The translations under genes and the position numbers were made by a program. A stretch of DNA of 64,000 nucleotides from Candidatus Gastranaerophilales bacterium. Its GTDB lineage: Bacteria; Cyanobacteriota; Vampirovibrionia; Gastranaerophilales; Gastranaerophilaceae. The stretch covers positions 124,001-188,000 of the forward strand of contig CALUPW010000002.1 of NCBI GenBank assembly GCA_944322785.1. Direction: 5' to 3'. The stretch's first letter is position 1, and every line of letters begins with the position of its first letter. The notes beneath the pieces were generated by a model. The model was not told where the DNA came from and did not search any database. It worked only from the letters and a program-made list of their open reading frames with translations. Positions 35,409 to 44,436 of this stretch are shown piece by piece.

Positions 35409-36191
35409 CTAAAATATATTCGCATAAGTTGTAAAATAATCGGATATAACATTTAAAAGCATGGGTAAAATCCATACCATGATAGCAGCACCGAAAACCG
35501 GCTTAAAAAGAAAGCTTAATTGAAAAACGTTTACCTGCGGAGCGGTTTTTGAAATTACACCTAAGATAATATCCTGTCCGAGAGTTGCAAGAAGAACCGG
35601 AGATGCGATTTGCAAACCCATAAAAAGTACGTTAGAACTCATTTTAATCAAATAATCCATATTAACAAGTTCTTTTAGCGGAACTGACGTTGCAAAAAGC
35701 GGAAAAATTTCAAAACTTCTTAATAGCGCCCTAATCAGCCAGTAAACACCTCCTATGTGCATAAAAATTAAAACTCCCAGAAGCGCCATAATCCTTGTCA
35801 AAATAGAAACCTGACTGGAAGTTGTCGGGTCAAGCACCATCGCAGAGGAAAGTCCCATCTGCATGTTTATCATATCAGCCCCTGCGTCAACCGCAAGAAG
35901 AATAAGCTGTGCAAGATATCCTATCATTGCGCCGACCGCAAAGTTTAAAAGAATGGAAAGGACAAACGAATCCTGAGTACCTGCTAATGTTGCCGGACTC
36001 AAAAACGGCGTCATAATAACCGTAAATAAAAGTGCAAGACAAATTTTTATCATTCCCGGGATTTCTCTTTTGTTAAATACCGGAGCGAAGCGGAAAAAGC
36101 CGATTAATCTGGCAAAAACATAAATGCCGGCGGCAAGAGATGCATTCAGATGCGGAAACATTTTCATCAATTCAACATAAATTGTATCCAT
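35409..36191 (-). CDS. fliR: Flagellar/type III export protein FliR
   Basis: 260 residues with six or more membrane helices (FliR/SctT family). Typical parts are VFARLIGFFRFAPVF, GYLAQLILLAVDAGADMINMQMGLSSAMVLDP, and the C-terminal IMVWILPMLLN. It forms the export gate in the inner membrane together with FliP and FliQ. It is the last gene of the leftward fliM/N-fliO-fliP-fliQ-fliR cluster. flhB, the usual next gene, is missing here. Confidence 0.9.
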   Translation of the reverse strand: MDTIYVELMKMFPHLNASLAAGIYVFARLIGFFRFAPVFNKREIPGMIKICLALLFTVIMTPFLSPATLAGTQDSFVLSILLNFAVGAMIGYLAQLILLAVDAGADMINMQMGLSSAMVLDPTTSSQVSILTRIMALLGVLIFMHIGGVYWLIRALLRSFEIFPLFATSVPLKELVNMDYLIKMSSNVLFMGLQIASPVLLATLGQDIILGVISKTAPQVNVFQLSFLFKPVFGAAIMVWILPMLLNVISDYFTTYANIF

Positions 36192-36199
36192 TTAAGAAT

Positions 36200-36691
36200 T
36201 TATCTCCCTAAAATTGTTGTTGTTTCCGTAAAGTCAGGCTGCGGATTTGGCATTCTGTTTGAACGGGAATCTTTCAGTCTTTCCTGATTGTTTATAAAAG
36301 GAATTTGTCCGGGATGGCGCATTATATAATCAATTTCGCCCGTATGGTTAAAACGGTTTTTTAACTCTCCCTGAAACGGAACCGTGTATTTGTAATAGTC
36401 GCCAGACAGAACATAGCTGTCGTTTTTGGAAACTCCGTTAAATGCGAGCGCCATACCTTCGTAAAAAAGGTTTGTAAGCATTCTTATAAAACCGAAACCG
36501 CCTATAATAATTACAAGAAAAACAGCGAGGATTTTCGGTGCTGCGGCTATTGTCTGCTCCTGAACCTGCGTAACTGCCTGCAAAATACCAACAATAAGAC
36601 CTATTCCTGCCGCAACCAGTACACAGGGCATTGATATTGCAAGCATCACGATAAATCCTTTTGATAAATATTCCGCTAAAATTTCTAACAT
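36200..36691 (-). CDS. fliQ: Flagellar/type III export protein FliQ with long C-terminal extension
   Basis: 163 residues against about 90 in most FliQ/SctS proteins. The first 85 are typical, with two membrane helices around FIVMLAISMPCVLVAAGIGLIVG and VTQVQEQTIAAAPKILAVFLVII. The remaining 75 are soluble and polar, with SGDYYKYTVPFQGELKNRF and a Pro/Asn/Arg-rich tail, and match nothing I recognise. The gene is in the expected place between fliP and fliR (8 and 15 bp gaps). Confidence 0.88.
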   Translation of the reverse strand: MLEILAEYLSKGFIVMLAISMPCVLVAAGIGLIVGILQAVTQVQEQTIAAAPKILAVFLVIIIGGFGFIRMLTNLFYEGMALAFNGVSKNDSYVLSGDYYKYTVPFQGELKNRFNHTGEIDYIMRHPGQIPFINNQERLKDSRSNRMPNPQPDFTETTTILGR

Positions 36692-36706
36692 AACGAGTTT
36701 CCCTTA

Positions 36707-37345
36707 TCAGTTATAACTTGTAACAAGCCCCTGAACAATCAAAGCCCAGCCGTCAACCGCAATAAAAATAAGCAGTTTAAACGGCAGTGAAATAATTGTG
36801 GGCGACAGCATGAACATACCAAGAGCCAGAAGAATATTTGCAACAACCAGATCCAGTACTATAAACGGCACAAATATAATAAATCCGATTTCAAAAGCGG
36901 TTTTTAATTCACTGATGATAAACGCCGGTGCAACCTGCCAGATAGTAATTTCCTCAGGAGATTTTGGCGGAGTTTTCTGCGAAAGTTCAACAAAAAATGC
37001 AAGGTCACTTTCTCTTGTCTGTTTCATCATAAATTCTTTTAAAGGTTTGGAACCTTCATTTATAGCTTCAACTATATTGTGGTTTTGATTGTACGGAACA
37101 CTCCCCATTTCATACATTCTTTGAAATGTTGACCCCATTGTAAAAAATGTCAAAATCATTGATAATCCGATAATTACAATCGAAGGCGGAACCTGCTGGG
37201 TTCCCATTGCTGTTTTTAACATAGAAAATACCACAACAAATCTCAAAAAACTCGTCATACAGCAGAATACAAACGGTAAAAGCGAAAATACCGTCATTAC
37301 TATCAGCATTTGAATTATTGGATTTAAATCTTTTATGGCATCCAT
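36707..37345 (-). CDS. fliP: Flagellar/type III export protein FliP
   Basis: 212 residues. The signatures MLIVMTVFSLLPFVFCCMTS, FLRFVVVFSMLKTAMGTQQVPP and APAFIISELKTAFEIGF, and the C-terminal LPFKLLIFIAVDGWALIVQG, are those of FliP/SctR. The cleaved signal peptide usual in flagellar FliP is absent and the length is nearer to injectisome SctR. The neighbouring fliO favours the flagellar branch. It forms the core of the export gate. Confidence 0.92.
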   Translation of the reverse strand: MDAIKDLNPIIQMLIVMTVFSLLPFVFCCMTSFLRFVVVFSMLKTAMGTQQVPPSIVIIGLSMILTFFTMGSTFQRMYEMGSVPYNQNHNIVEAINEGSKPLKEFMMKQTRESDLAFFVELSQKTPPKSPEEITIWQVAPAFIISELKTAFEIGFIIFVPFIVLDLVVANILLALGMFMLSPTIISLPFKLLIFIAVDGWALIVQGLVTSYN

Positions 37346-37349
37346 AAAT

Positions 37350-37841
37350 TTATTCCTTTACCTTTGCAATCATGCTTTTAATCACATTGCCTGATTTTTT
37401 CCCTCTGTTTTTTTGAGGGAAATCTACAATCTGCGGCAAATCATCAATGCCCGTAAAGTTTGTTGTTTCTTTAGAAATTTCCTGCCGCTGTATATTTTTA
37501 GGTTCAGTTTGAATTGTATAATTTGTAATTTTTTGGGGCTGGATTTGCACCTGTTTAAGCTGGGATGCAAATTCGGAAGTTTCGTCCGTATTTTCCGCCA
37601 GTTTTGAAATAAGAGAAGTTTTGTCGGCGTCGCCTGCAACAAGAAATTTTTCTTTTCCCGCTCTAATTACATAAAGCGTTTTTCTTGGACCGAGTGATAA
37701 TGTGTCCTCAACGTTAAGAAATTTTGAATTTTTGGAATACATTCCGCCGTCTGCGAATTTTTTATATACAAAGAGTGCGAAAAATATGAGTCCGCACATT
37801 GCCATTGTATATACAGTAAAATTTAAAATATAACTTCCCAT
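37350..37841 (-). CDS. fliO: Flagellar biosynthesis protein FliO
   Basis: 163 residues. A single N-terminal membrane helix (TVYTMAMCGLIFFALFVYKKF) is followed by the small FliO domain with LNVEDTLSLGPRKTLYVIRAGKEKFLVAGDADKTSLISKL, then a Gln/Thr-rich tail. FliO helps assemble the FliP ring and occurs only in flagellar systems. It is 4 bp upstream of fliP. Confidence 0.85.
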   Translation of the reverse strand: MGSYILNFTVYTMAMCGLIFFALFVYKKFADGGMYSKNSKFLNVEDTLSLGPRKTLYVIRAGKEKFLVAGDADKTSLISKLAENTDETSEFASQLKQVQIQPQKITNYTIQTEPKNIQRQEISKETTNFTGIDDLPQIVDFPQKNRGKKSGNVIKSMIAKVKE

Positions 37842-37864
37842 TCTTTATCCCTTATATTTTTTAA

Positions 37865-39076
37865 TTAAATATCTTCATCTTCCAGTTCAAAATCGCTGTA
37901 ATCAAATTCTTCTTCTTCATTTGCCTGCGGTTCCGGCACCGGCATGGGTTCATCCGGAGAGGCTGCGGGCACAGGTTCGTTGTAATTTTGCTGCGGCATC
38001 GGATTTTGATTTTGCTGCATTGACTGTATATCTTCAACAGCCTGCTGGCCGCCCTGAACAATATCAGAAATTTTTACACCGTATCTGTCGTTGATTATTA
38101 CAAGTTCGCCGTGTCCGATAACTTTGTTTTCAACACGGAGTGTCACTTTGTTATCGTATAAAGCTGCAATATCCACAACGAGTCCCTGTTCTATTCTTTT
38201 TAAATTGCCGAGAGTAATTTTTACGGGATCGAATTCTGCGTACATGTCGACTTCAATACTGTCCCATAAATTTGTATTTTCGGTATTTTCGCTCATTTTA
38301 TCTCCTCCGTCCCCTTCAAGCGGATATTCCAGTCCCATGTTGGGGTTAATTTTAAAGTCTTTTTCATAGTCATTAAGTATAAATTTAAGGTTGTCAAGTC
38401 TGCTGTTTTCAAGAACAACTATATCTTCAGGTTCAAGCCCTTTCATTTCCTTCACGGTAAATCTTGTTGAACCGATTTCAATTTTAGCTTCAATCGGACA
38501 TTCGTAAAAGTCGGAAAATTGAAATTTATCTTCTTTTACAACAACTTTATTTGCCTCAAGACGCACAGACGGAAGGGAAATAATCAGTTTGCCGGAACTG
38601 CCGTCCTCTTTATTTTTTACAATAAAAGTCAGGTGTATCATGTCAAAGTTGGTGCGTTTAATATTTACAACAGGTGTCGGGGTAAGGAATTTAGCCATAA
38701 TACGGAACATATAATCGTTAAACGCAGTTAAAACTTCGCCTTCAAGGTCTGTCATTCTATTGATACTGAAACTTCTATTGGGTCGCCCGAGGGCTTTTTC
38801 AAGAAGCATTCCGACTGTTTTTTCGGATATTCTGAAAAACATGTCATAAAGTTTGTCGATTCTTATTTTTGTTACAAAATAAGATTCTTTTGTCATTAAA
38901 AGATTTATGTTTTTGCTGACTGCAATAAGTTCAAATTGAAATCCTGGCAGGAAAAATCCGTCAAGAGATTTTTGCCCTGCAATGGGAAAAACTTTTTTAA
39001 ACCAGTCATATTCCTCATACAAATTATCGGTGACCGGTATTTTGGTATGTTCCAGTGCCTTTAAAATATTTTCCAT
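37865..39076 (-). CDS. FliM/FliN-like C-ring protein with two SpoA domains
   Basis: 403 residues. Residues 1-190 resemble the FliM middle (CheC-like) domain only loosely. A first SpoA domain lies at about 190-250 (IEAKIEIGSTRFTVKEMKGLEPEDIVVL) and a second at about 285-350 (KITLGNLKRIEQGLVVDIAALYDNKVTLRVE, then HGELVIINDRYGVKISDIV). The tail is Gln/Asn/Pro-rich and then acidic. One protein thus carries FliM- and FliN/SctQ-type parts of the flagellar switch or sorting platform at the cytoplasmic face. It heads the fliO-P-Q-R cluster. Confidence 0.8.
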   Translation of the reverse strand: MENILKALEHTKIPVTDNLYEEYDWFKKVFPIAGQKSLDGFFLPGFQFELIAVSKNINLLMTKESYFVTKIRIDKLYDMFFRISEKTVGMLLEKALGRPNRSFSINRMTDLEGEVLTAFNDYMFRIMAKFLTPTPVVNIKRTNFDMIHLTFIVKNKEDGSSGKLIISLPSVRLEANKVVVKEDKFQFSDFYECPIEAKIEIGSTRFTVKEMKGLEPEDIVVLENSRLDNLKFILNDYEKDFKINPNMGLEYPLEGDGGDKMSENTENTNLWDSIEVDMYAEFDPVKITLGNLKRIEQGLVVDIAALYDNKVTLRVENKVIGHGELVIINDRYGVKISDIVQGGQQAVEDIQSMQQNQNPMPQQNYNEPVPAASPDEPMPVPEPQANEEEEFDYSDFELEDEDI

Positions 39077-39199
39077 TATTTATGGCTGTTCCTTCTAAGA
39101 TGTATAATTTCCCTTAAATACAGTATAATATTTTTTTTCACTACATTTCAACTTTGTAATGTATTTTAATGAAATTAAGAGGAATGGCAATAAATATAT

Positions 39200-40369
39200 T
39201 TATAACGTAGACTTTACAAAATCCGCAATTTCACATGCATCAACAGTTCCTACAACGATTTCAAAATCAAGACCGGCGGATTTTATTTCGGTTTCGAGTT
39301 CTTTTTTCATGTGAGAAAGTAGACCGGGTATTATTATTTTACGGTTTTTGACTTTTTGGGAAAAATTTGTTTTTTGAAGCATTTGAACAACCATTCGGGC
39401 AGTGAACTTTTCGGCAGACCATGCTGTTAAAACACTCATTCCGTCTGCCGGAGTTACAATAAGATATGATGAGCGGTCAAGTTTTTCCAGCTCGTTTGCA
39501 ACTGCAAAAAATGTCAGTGCAAAGTTTGTTGTAAGAAAAATCAGTGAGTTTTCATCGGCATCGTTAAATTCATAAATTTTTGATTCAACTTTTAAGGGTT
39601 TTTGAGGATCCGTAAAAATATTTTCCCGAAGCATAAGAAGTGAGGAAAACATTGCTCCGTCAAAATTTTCAAAAAGGAGCATATTTGCGTATTTGCAAAT
39701 ATAAAATGCTGCTTTTGCGCAAAGGTCATCTGAATTTTGGTATTTTGAAAAATGAACGCATACAGGATTTGAATAATTTTCGTCTTTTTCTTTTATTGCT
39801 TTTTCCCTTATAAATTTAAGTTCGTTTGCTGTTTTTGAAAAATTTTCATCTTTAATAATTTTTATAGGGAGTTTTTCAAATTCATCCCACAAAATTAGGC
39901 GGGTATCGTTTTCTTTGCAGGCTGATATTGTGGTGATTTTTACTTCTTTTGTTAAACTGTCCGAATTTTTTAAAACAATTAAATCGATTTTTTTTGTTTT
40001 ATTCAAAATACAAATTTCAAAATCTTTTACATCTTCAAACTTTTTTTGAAAATCGAGGTCTTCACAGTCCAGTAAAACACAAAGTGCTGTCGGATTTATA
40101 AAAGTTTTTTCATGTCTTGCCAGAACATTTTCGCCGCCGGTTTTTAATCCTTTTATCTCAACTGTTTTTTGAGAAATCTTCCGGGATTTTTCATAAATAT
40201 TTTTTAATTCATCAGGTACATATTTACAATTTTCAATTTTTTCGGTACCTTTTGCAAGTTTTAGCGCAAAAGCCATGCAGGTCGGACAGCCGCATTGTTT
40301 GCAATTGGCATTTTCTGTCTTTTTTGCAGCCGGAAGATATTTGAAAATCTGTAATCCTGAAAGTTCCAT
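39200..40369 (-). CDS. acsC: Corrinoid iron-sulfur protein large subunit (AcsC/CdhE-like)
   Basis: 389 residues. The N-terminal 4Fe-4S motif is CX2CX4CX16C (C23, C26, C31, C48) in NCKQCGCPTCMAFALKLAKG, the spacing of known CFeSP large subunits. The C-terminal cobamide domain keeps FLTTNFALTFFAV, PADGMSVLTAWSAEKFTARMV, RKIIIPGLL and VVGTVDACEIADFV. The central barrel appears shortened. In the Wood-Ljungdahl pathway this protein carries a methyl group on its corrinoid cobalt. No acetyl-CoA synthase, CO dehydrogenase or AcsE methyltransferase is here, so its job may be another methyl transfer. It starts 1 bp after the small-subunit gene. Confidence 0.85.
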   Translation of the reverse strand: MELSGLQIFKYLPAAKKTENANCKQCGCPTCMAFALKLAKGTEKIENCKYVPDELKNIYEKSRKISQKTVEIKGLKTGGENVLARHEKTFINPTALCVLLDCEDLDFQKKFEDVKDFEICILNKTKKIDLIVLKNSDSLTKEVKITTISACKENDTRLILWDEFEKLPIKIIKDENFSKTANELKFIREKAIKEKDENYSNPVCVHFSKYQNSDDLCAKAAFYICKYANMLLFENFDGAMFSSLLMLRENIFTDPQKPLKVESKIYEFNDADENSLIFLTTNFALTFFAVANELEKLDRSSYLIVTPADGMSVLTAWSAEKFTARMVVQMLQKTNFSQKVKNRKIIIPGLLSHMKKELETEIKSAGLDFEIVVGTVDACEIADFVKSTL

Positions 40370-40370
40370 T

Positions 40371-41258
40371 TTACTCCAGTCCTTTCATTGTTTTTAAAGT
40401 TTCGGGATGATTGATTACGATTAAATCTGCGCCTGCGGCACGTACTGCGCTTGCGGCCGTTATTTCAAACATTTTTATTCTTTCATCCAGATTCCCCCAG
40501 CTTTTTGAAAAATCGGTTGACTTTGTTTCTTTTGTTTTAAGCGCCTCCTCACAGGCAAATGAAATTATCGGTGTGTCCAAATATTTGTCTTTTTTACCTT
40601 CAAGTTTAATTTTTTCAATTATGCTGTAACCGTATTCAAATCCGTAACCCAAACCTCCGATATCTGAATCTGTAATAATTCTGTCAAGCGGCTGCCCCAT
40701 ATCATTTGATAAAATCGTAATTTCTTTTGCAAGATTTATGTCAATCGGTGAATGCAAAACAATAAAATGCCTGTCTTTTGTAAACGGAATGATTTCTTTA
40801 TAAGTGTTTTCGTTTGCAGATGCTATTATAGTTTCACGATCAAGATTTTTTATAAGCTGTGGCAGAAGAATTTTGTCAAGTTGGTCATCATTTGTCCCTC
40901 TTATCATAAGAGGTTTTGTGATAATGGGAAGAAGTTCTTTTAAAATTTCAACCGACTTTTTAACATCATTTTCATGTTCAATATTAAATTTCAAACTTAA
41001 AATATCAGGGTCAAATTTTTGCGCGGTTTCAACTAATTTCTTTTGAAATCCGGCGCCTGCGCAAATTATATTCGGGTAAGACGCCGATTTTCCGGCGCAG
41101 GCACCTTCTTTATCCAAAAATTCCCGCATAAAAGGAAATCCGTTTTCAGGATTGAAAATCGGAAGTTCCAGAATGTATTTTGATTTAATCGGAAACCCTT
41201 CAGCTTTCAAGCTTGGAAGGCTTTCCGATTTTTTTATATCAGCAGTTTTCTCTGTCAC
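40371..41258 (-). CDS. acsD: Corrinoid iron-sulfur protein small subunit (AcsD/CdhD-like)
   Basis: 295 residues, a TIM-barrel fold. Family parts are FKHPxTF-like [96 protein letters not shown] and the C-terminal [22 protein letters not shown]. It pairs with the large subunit to hold and shield the corrinoid. Its ATG lies inside the ftsH coding region (20-bp overlap), which suggests translational coupling to ftsH. Confidence 0.87.
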   Translation of the reverse strand: MTEKTADIKKSESLPSLKAEGFPIKSKYILELPIFNPENGFPFMREFLDKEGACAGKSASYPNIICAGAGFQKKLVETAQKFDPDILSLKFNIEHENDVKKSVEILKELLPIITKPLMIRGTNDDQLDKILLPQLIKNLDRETIIASANENTYKEIIPFTKDRHFIVLHSPIDINLAKEITILSNDMGQPLDRIITDSDIGGLGYGFEYGYSIIEKIKLEGKKDKYLDTPIISFACEEALKTKETKSTDFSKSWGNLDERIKMFEITAASAVRAAGADLIVINHPETLKTMKGLE

Positions 41259-43134
41259 GTTTTACTTTTTCCATAAGTTCATTGAATTCTTTTTCATCCA
41301 GAGTTTCCCGCTCCAGAAGATTTTTTGCAATATATTCAAGCATGTCACGGTTTTCCGTCAGAAGTTTTTTGGCTTCTTCATATCTTTCATCAACAATTTT
41401 TTTAACTTCTTTGTCAATTTCTGCTGCAATTTCTTCCGAAAAATCACGTTTCATGCCAAAGTCACGTCCCAAAAAGATATTCTGTTCGTTTTTGCCGTAA
41501 GCCATATTGCCCATTTTTTCGCTCATACCGTAAGCTGTCACCATATTTCGTGCCATTCTTGAAACTTTTTCCAAATCGTTGCTTGCGCCTGTTGTAATTG
41601 AATCTTTGCCGTAAACGATTTCTTCTGCAACACGCCCGCCAAGAGTCATTGTGATTGTGTCAAGAATTTGGGATTTTTTCATTGTGAGGTGGTCTTTTTC
41701 CGGAAGAACCATTGTGATACCGAGCGCCATGCCTCTTGGTATTATTGAAACTTTGTGAAGCGGGTCACAGTTTTTAAGAAGTTTTGCAAGAAGTGCATGA
41801 CCGACTTCATGATATGCGGTATTTTCTTTTTCTTCGTCCGTAATTATGCGGCTTTTCTTTTCCGGACCTGCCATAACCTTGTCTATAGCTTCTTCCAGAT
41901 TGTCCATTGTAATAAGTTTCTGGTCATGGCGTGCGGCAAGAAGTGCAGCTTCATTCAGCAGGTTTTGCAAATCTGCTCCCGAAAATCCCGGTGTTCTTTT
42001 TGCAAGAGTTTTAAGTTCAACGTCTTTGTCCAGAGGTTTGTTTTTTGCATGAACTTCCAAAATCTGTTCACGTCCCAGAATATCCGGTTTGTTAATAACA
42101 ATTTGTCTGTCAAAACGACCAGGACGAAGAAGAGCATTGTCAAGAATATCAGGTCTGTTCGTTGCGGCAATTACAATTATATTTGTGTTTTCATCAAACC
42201 CGTCCATCTCAACTAATAACTGGTTCAATGTTTGTTCCCGTTCATCGTGTCCGCCGCCCATTCCGGCTCCTCTCTGGCGTCCGACAGCATCGATTTCATC
42301 TATAAAAATAATACACGGCTGATGTTTTTTAGCCTGATCAAAAAGGTCACGTACACGGCTTGCACCGACACCGACAAACATTTCAACAAAATCAGAGCCG
42401 CTTATTGAAAAGAACGGAACACCCGCTTCGCCTGCAACTGCTTTTGCCATTAACGTTTTACCGGTTCCGGGAGCACCGATTAAAAGTACGCCTTTTGGAA
42501 TTTTGGCTCCGAGTTTTATGTATTTGTCGCCGTTTTTTAGAAAATCAACGATTTCTTCAAGTTCTTTTTTCTCCTCATCAATTCCTGCAACGTCTTTGAA
42601 AGTTGTTTTTACTTTACTGTCAAGCATTAGTTTGGCTTTGCTTTTTCCGAAGGACATTGCCTGAGAGCCGCCCGCCTGAATACTTTTTGCTGTCACAACA
42701 AGGAGTATTATAAACAATAAAGGAAGAAGCAGTGAGCCTATTATGCTCATAATCTGCGAGGATTCACTAGGCTTTTTAACTGCAATTTCCGCATCGGAAG
42801 CCTCAAGTTTTTTCATCAAATCAGGATCCGCCGGTGTCAAAACTTTGTATTGAACAATAGGAGCCTGTTTTTCTATAGGCATTAGCGCCGTTGGCATAAC
42901 AGCGGTTGTTTCTTTTTTTGTTTCTTTTTGTTTGGGCTGTTCTTTCGGTATTGCAATCAGAAAATCGTCAGCCTTTTCAATTCTGCTGAATTCGTTGTTG
43001 CTCAATTTTTCCAGAAAGTTTGAATACGAAAGTTCGCTTGTTTCAGTAACTGGTCCGCCTATAAATACAGATGCCGTAAAAATTATTACAACAATGGCAA
43101 GTATTATATATCCTGCAGATTGGCTTTTGTTCAT
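41239..43134 (-). CDS. ftsH: ATP-dependent zinc metalloprotease FtsH
   Basis: 631 residues. Two membrane helices (about 8-27 and 128-147) flank a periplasmic loop. The AAA domain has Walker A GAPGTGKT (220-227), Walker [13 protein letters not shown] and the second region of homology [20 protein letters not shown]. The zinc site is HEVGH near residue 445. It degrades misfolded membrane and short-lived cytoplasmic proteins as a hexamer. The acsD and acsC genes follow with overlap, an uncommon arrangement. Confidence 0.97.
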   Translation of the reverse strand: MNKSQSAGYIILAIVVIIFTASVFIGGPVTETSELSYSNFLEKLSNNEFSRIEKADDFLIAIPKEQPKQKETKKETTAVMPTALMPIEKQAPIVQYKVLTPADPDLMKKLEASDAEIAVKKPSESSQIMSIIGSLLLPLLFIILLVVTAKSIQAGGSQAMSFGKSKAKLMLDSKVKTTFKDVAGIDEEKKELEEIVDFLKNGDKYIKLGAKIPKGVLLIGAPGTGKTLMAKAVAGEAGVPFFSISGSDFVEMFVGVGASRVRDLFDQAKKHQPCIIFIDEIDAVGRQRGAGMGGGHDEREQTLNQLLVEMDGFDENTNIIVIAATNRPDILDNALLRPGRFDRQIVINKPDILGREQILEVHAKNKPLDKDVELKTLAKRTPGFSGADLQNLLNEAALLAARHDQKLITMDNLEEAIDKVMAGPEKKSRIITDEEKENTAYHEVGHALLAKLLKNCDPLHKVSIIPRGMALGITMVLPEKDHLTMKKSQILDTITMTLGGRVAEEIVYGKDSITTGASNDLEKVSRMARNMVTAYGMSEKMGNMAYGKNEQNIFLGRDFGMKRDFSEEIAAEIDKEVKKIVDERYEEAKKLLTENRDMLEYIAKNLLERETLDEKEFNELMEKVKRDRENC

Positions 43135-43311
43135 TAAATTCTCCCTCTATATTCTACACATTTTCCTGAATTTATTATACAGCAAAAATACCATATAGTA
43201 TAGAGTCATGTATAAAAGGTTAAGGTAAACTTTGTAAAGATATATTTTCACAGGATGATTATTTGTCAATTTATTTGAATGTAAAGTTTTTTTATAATAT
43301 AAAGGTAGTTC

Positions 43312-44136
43312 ATGTCTATTGAAGGTGTAGATAAAACAAATAAACAGGATTTAATTTTTGCATCCGGCACAGCCCTTGGCGGAGGGATTTTGTCGGGTTT
43401 GCTCGGCGGCTCATCCGCAAAACTTTTTTATAACGATTTGCCGTCGGATGTTTTTGTCAATGAAGTCAGGCAAAAAATAATAAACAAAACCGATGATAAA
43501 ACTGTCAGAAAAATGAATGCATTTGAAAAATACAGCCTGAATATTGAAAAAGCAAATTCATTAGACGATCTTGTTTCGGCGGAAATTAATTTTAAATTGG
43601 CATGTTCACCAAAGACAACTTTTAATGAATTAAAGACAAAATATGCAGAAAAACTTGTTAAAAGCCGCAGGTTTTCGGATTTTGTTAATGCTTCTGGAAG
43701 AACTGTGGATATTGCATTAGATGTTTATCAGGATATAAAAGATTCTGAAAATATTTTTGCATTAAAAGATGCACTGGTGCGCCAGAAAGAAATATTCTTT
43801 GAAGGTTATTCGCTTGATGAGATTAAAGAGATGAAAAAAGATGGTCTTGCCCGTATGATGTTAAAACAGGGATTTGATATAGCAACTTTTGACGATTATG
43901 CGCAGCAGGCAATAACGCAGTCTTATAATATACAAAAGGGAAAATTTCATTTTAACCCATCAAAGATTTCAAAAGAAATGTACAATATTGTTGTAGATGC
44001 CGCAAAAAGTTTGAAGCGGAAAACTTTTGCGTTTTATGCTCTCACCGGTGCTCTTATTTCAGGCGGAGGGACTTATTCCATAATAAAGATTACAGATTTT
44101 TTTAAAGAAATAAGAAACTATAAGCATAAAAAATAA
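43312..44136 (+). CDS. Hypothetical protein with glycine-rich start and C-terminal helix, 274 aa
   Basis: Not recognised. A Gly/Leu/Ser-rich hydrophobic segment near the N-terminus (GTALGGGILSGLLGGSSA) and one near the C-terminus (TFAFYALTGALISGGGTY) flank a long charged helical middle. No signal peptide is evident. This membrane-helical-membrane pattern recurs in the 50106 protein. It is transcribed alone, divergent from ftsH. Confidence 0.6.
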   Translation: MSIEGVDKTNKQDLIFASGTALGGGILSGLLGGSSAKLFYNDLPSDVFVNEVRQKIINKTDDKTVRKMNAFEKYSLNIEKANSLDDLVSAEINFKLACSPKTTFNELKTKYAEKLVKSRRFSDFVNASGRTVDIALDVYQDIKDSENIFALKDALVRQKEIFFEGYSLDEIKEMKKDGLARMMLKQGFDIATFDDYAQQAITQSYNIQKGKFHFNPSKISKEMYNIVVDAAKSLKRKTFAFYALTGALISGGGTYSIIKITDFFKEIRNYKHKK

Positions 44137-44263
44137 ACAATATAGAACATACATAATTTCGTTAAAGAGTTCTTTTATGCGGGTTGTTATTGTGGTGTAA
44201 GAGAAAATTTTTTGTTGGTGCCAAAAGTAAGTTATTAATAATGTTAACTTTTGTAAAAACGAA

Positions 44264-44292
44264 TTTCAAATAGGCGCAAATCCGCTTATAAT
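44264..44292 (+). promoter_or_regulatory. Promoter of the annexin-like gene
   Basis: TTTCAA (44264-44269), 17-bp spacer and TATAAT (44287-44292). The predicted start site falls at the beginning of the GGATA repeat. Confidence 0.5.
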
Positions 44293-44296
44293 CTCT

Positions 44297-44322
44297 GATA
44301 GGATAGGATAGGATAGGATAGG
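44297..44322 (+). repeat. Pentanucleotide tandem repeat (GGATA)n
   Basis: GATA followed by four full GGATA units and GG, about five units in all. It lies 4 bp after a TATAAT box and 114 bp before the ATG of the next gene. Such short tandem repeats can change length by slippage. Confidence 0.85.
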
Positions 44323-44436
44323 TGGGGAGCTATGCAATTTTAAATTGTAAAAATACTTTATTTACCTGTAACGAGGATTTAACTATTCACGTGAGGTATA
44401 AAGCATCTTGTGTGCAAAACGAAAGGAGTATTAATT

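Larger units (their letters stand above)
44137..44436 (+). other. 300-bp intergenic region with promoter and tandem repeat
   Basis: Holds a TTTCAA / TATAAT promoter (44264-44292), the GGATA pentanucleotide repeat (44297-44322), a small CAATTTTAAATTG dyad, and a leader of about 140 nt ending in an AAAGGAG site. No other gene was found. Confidence 0.6.
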
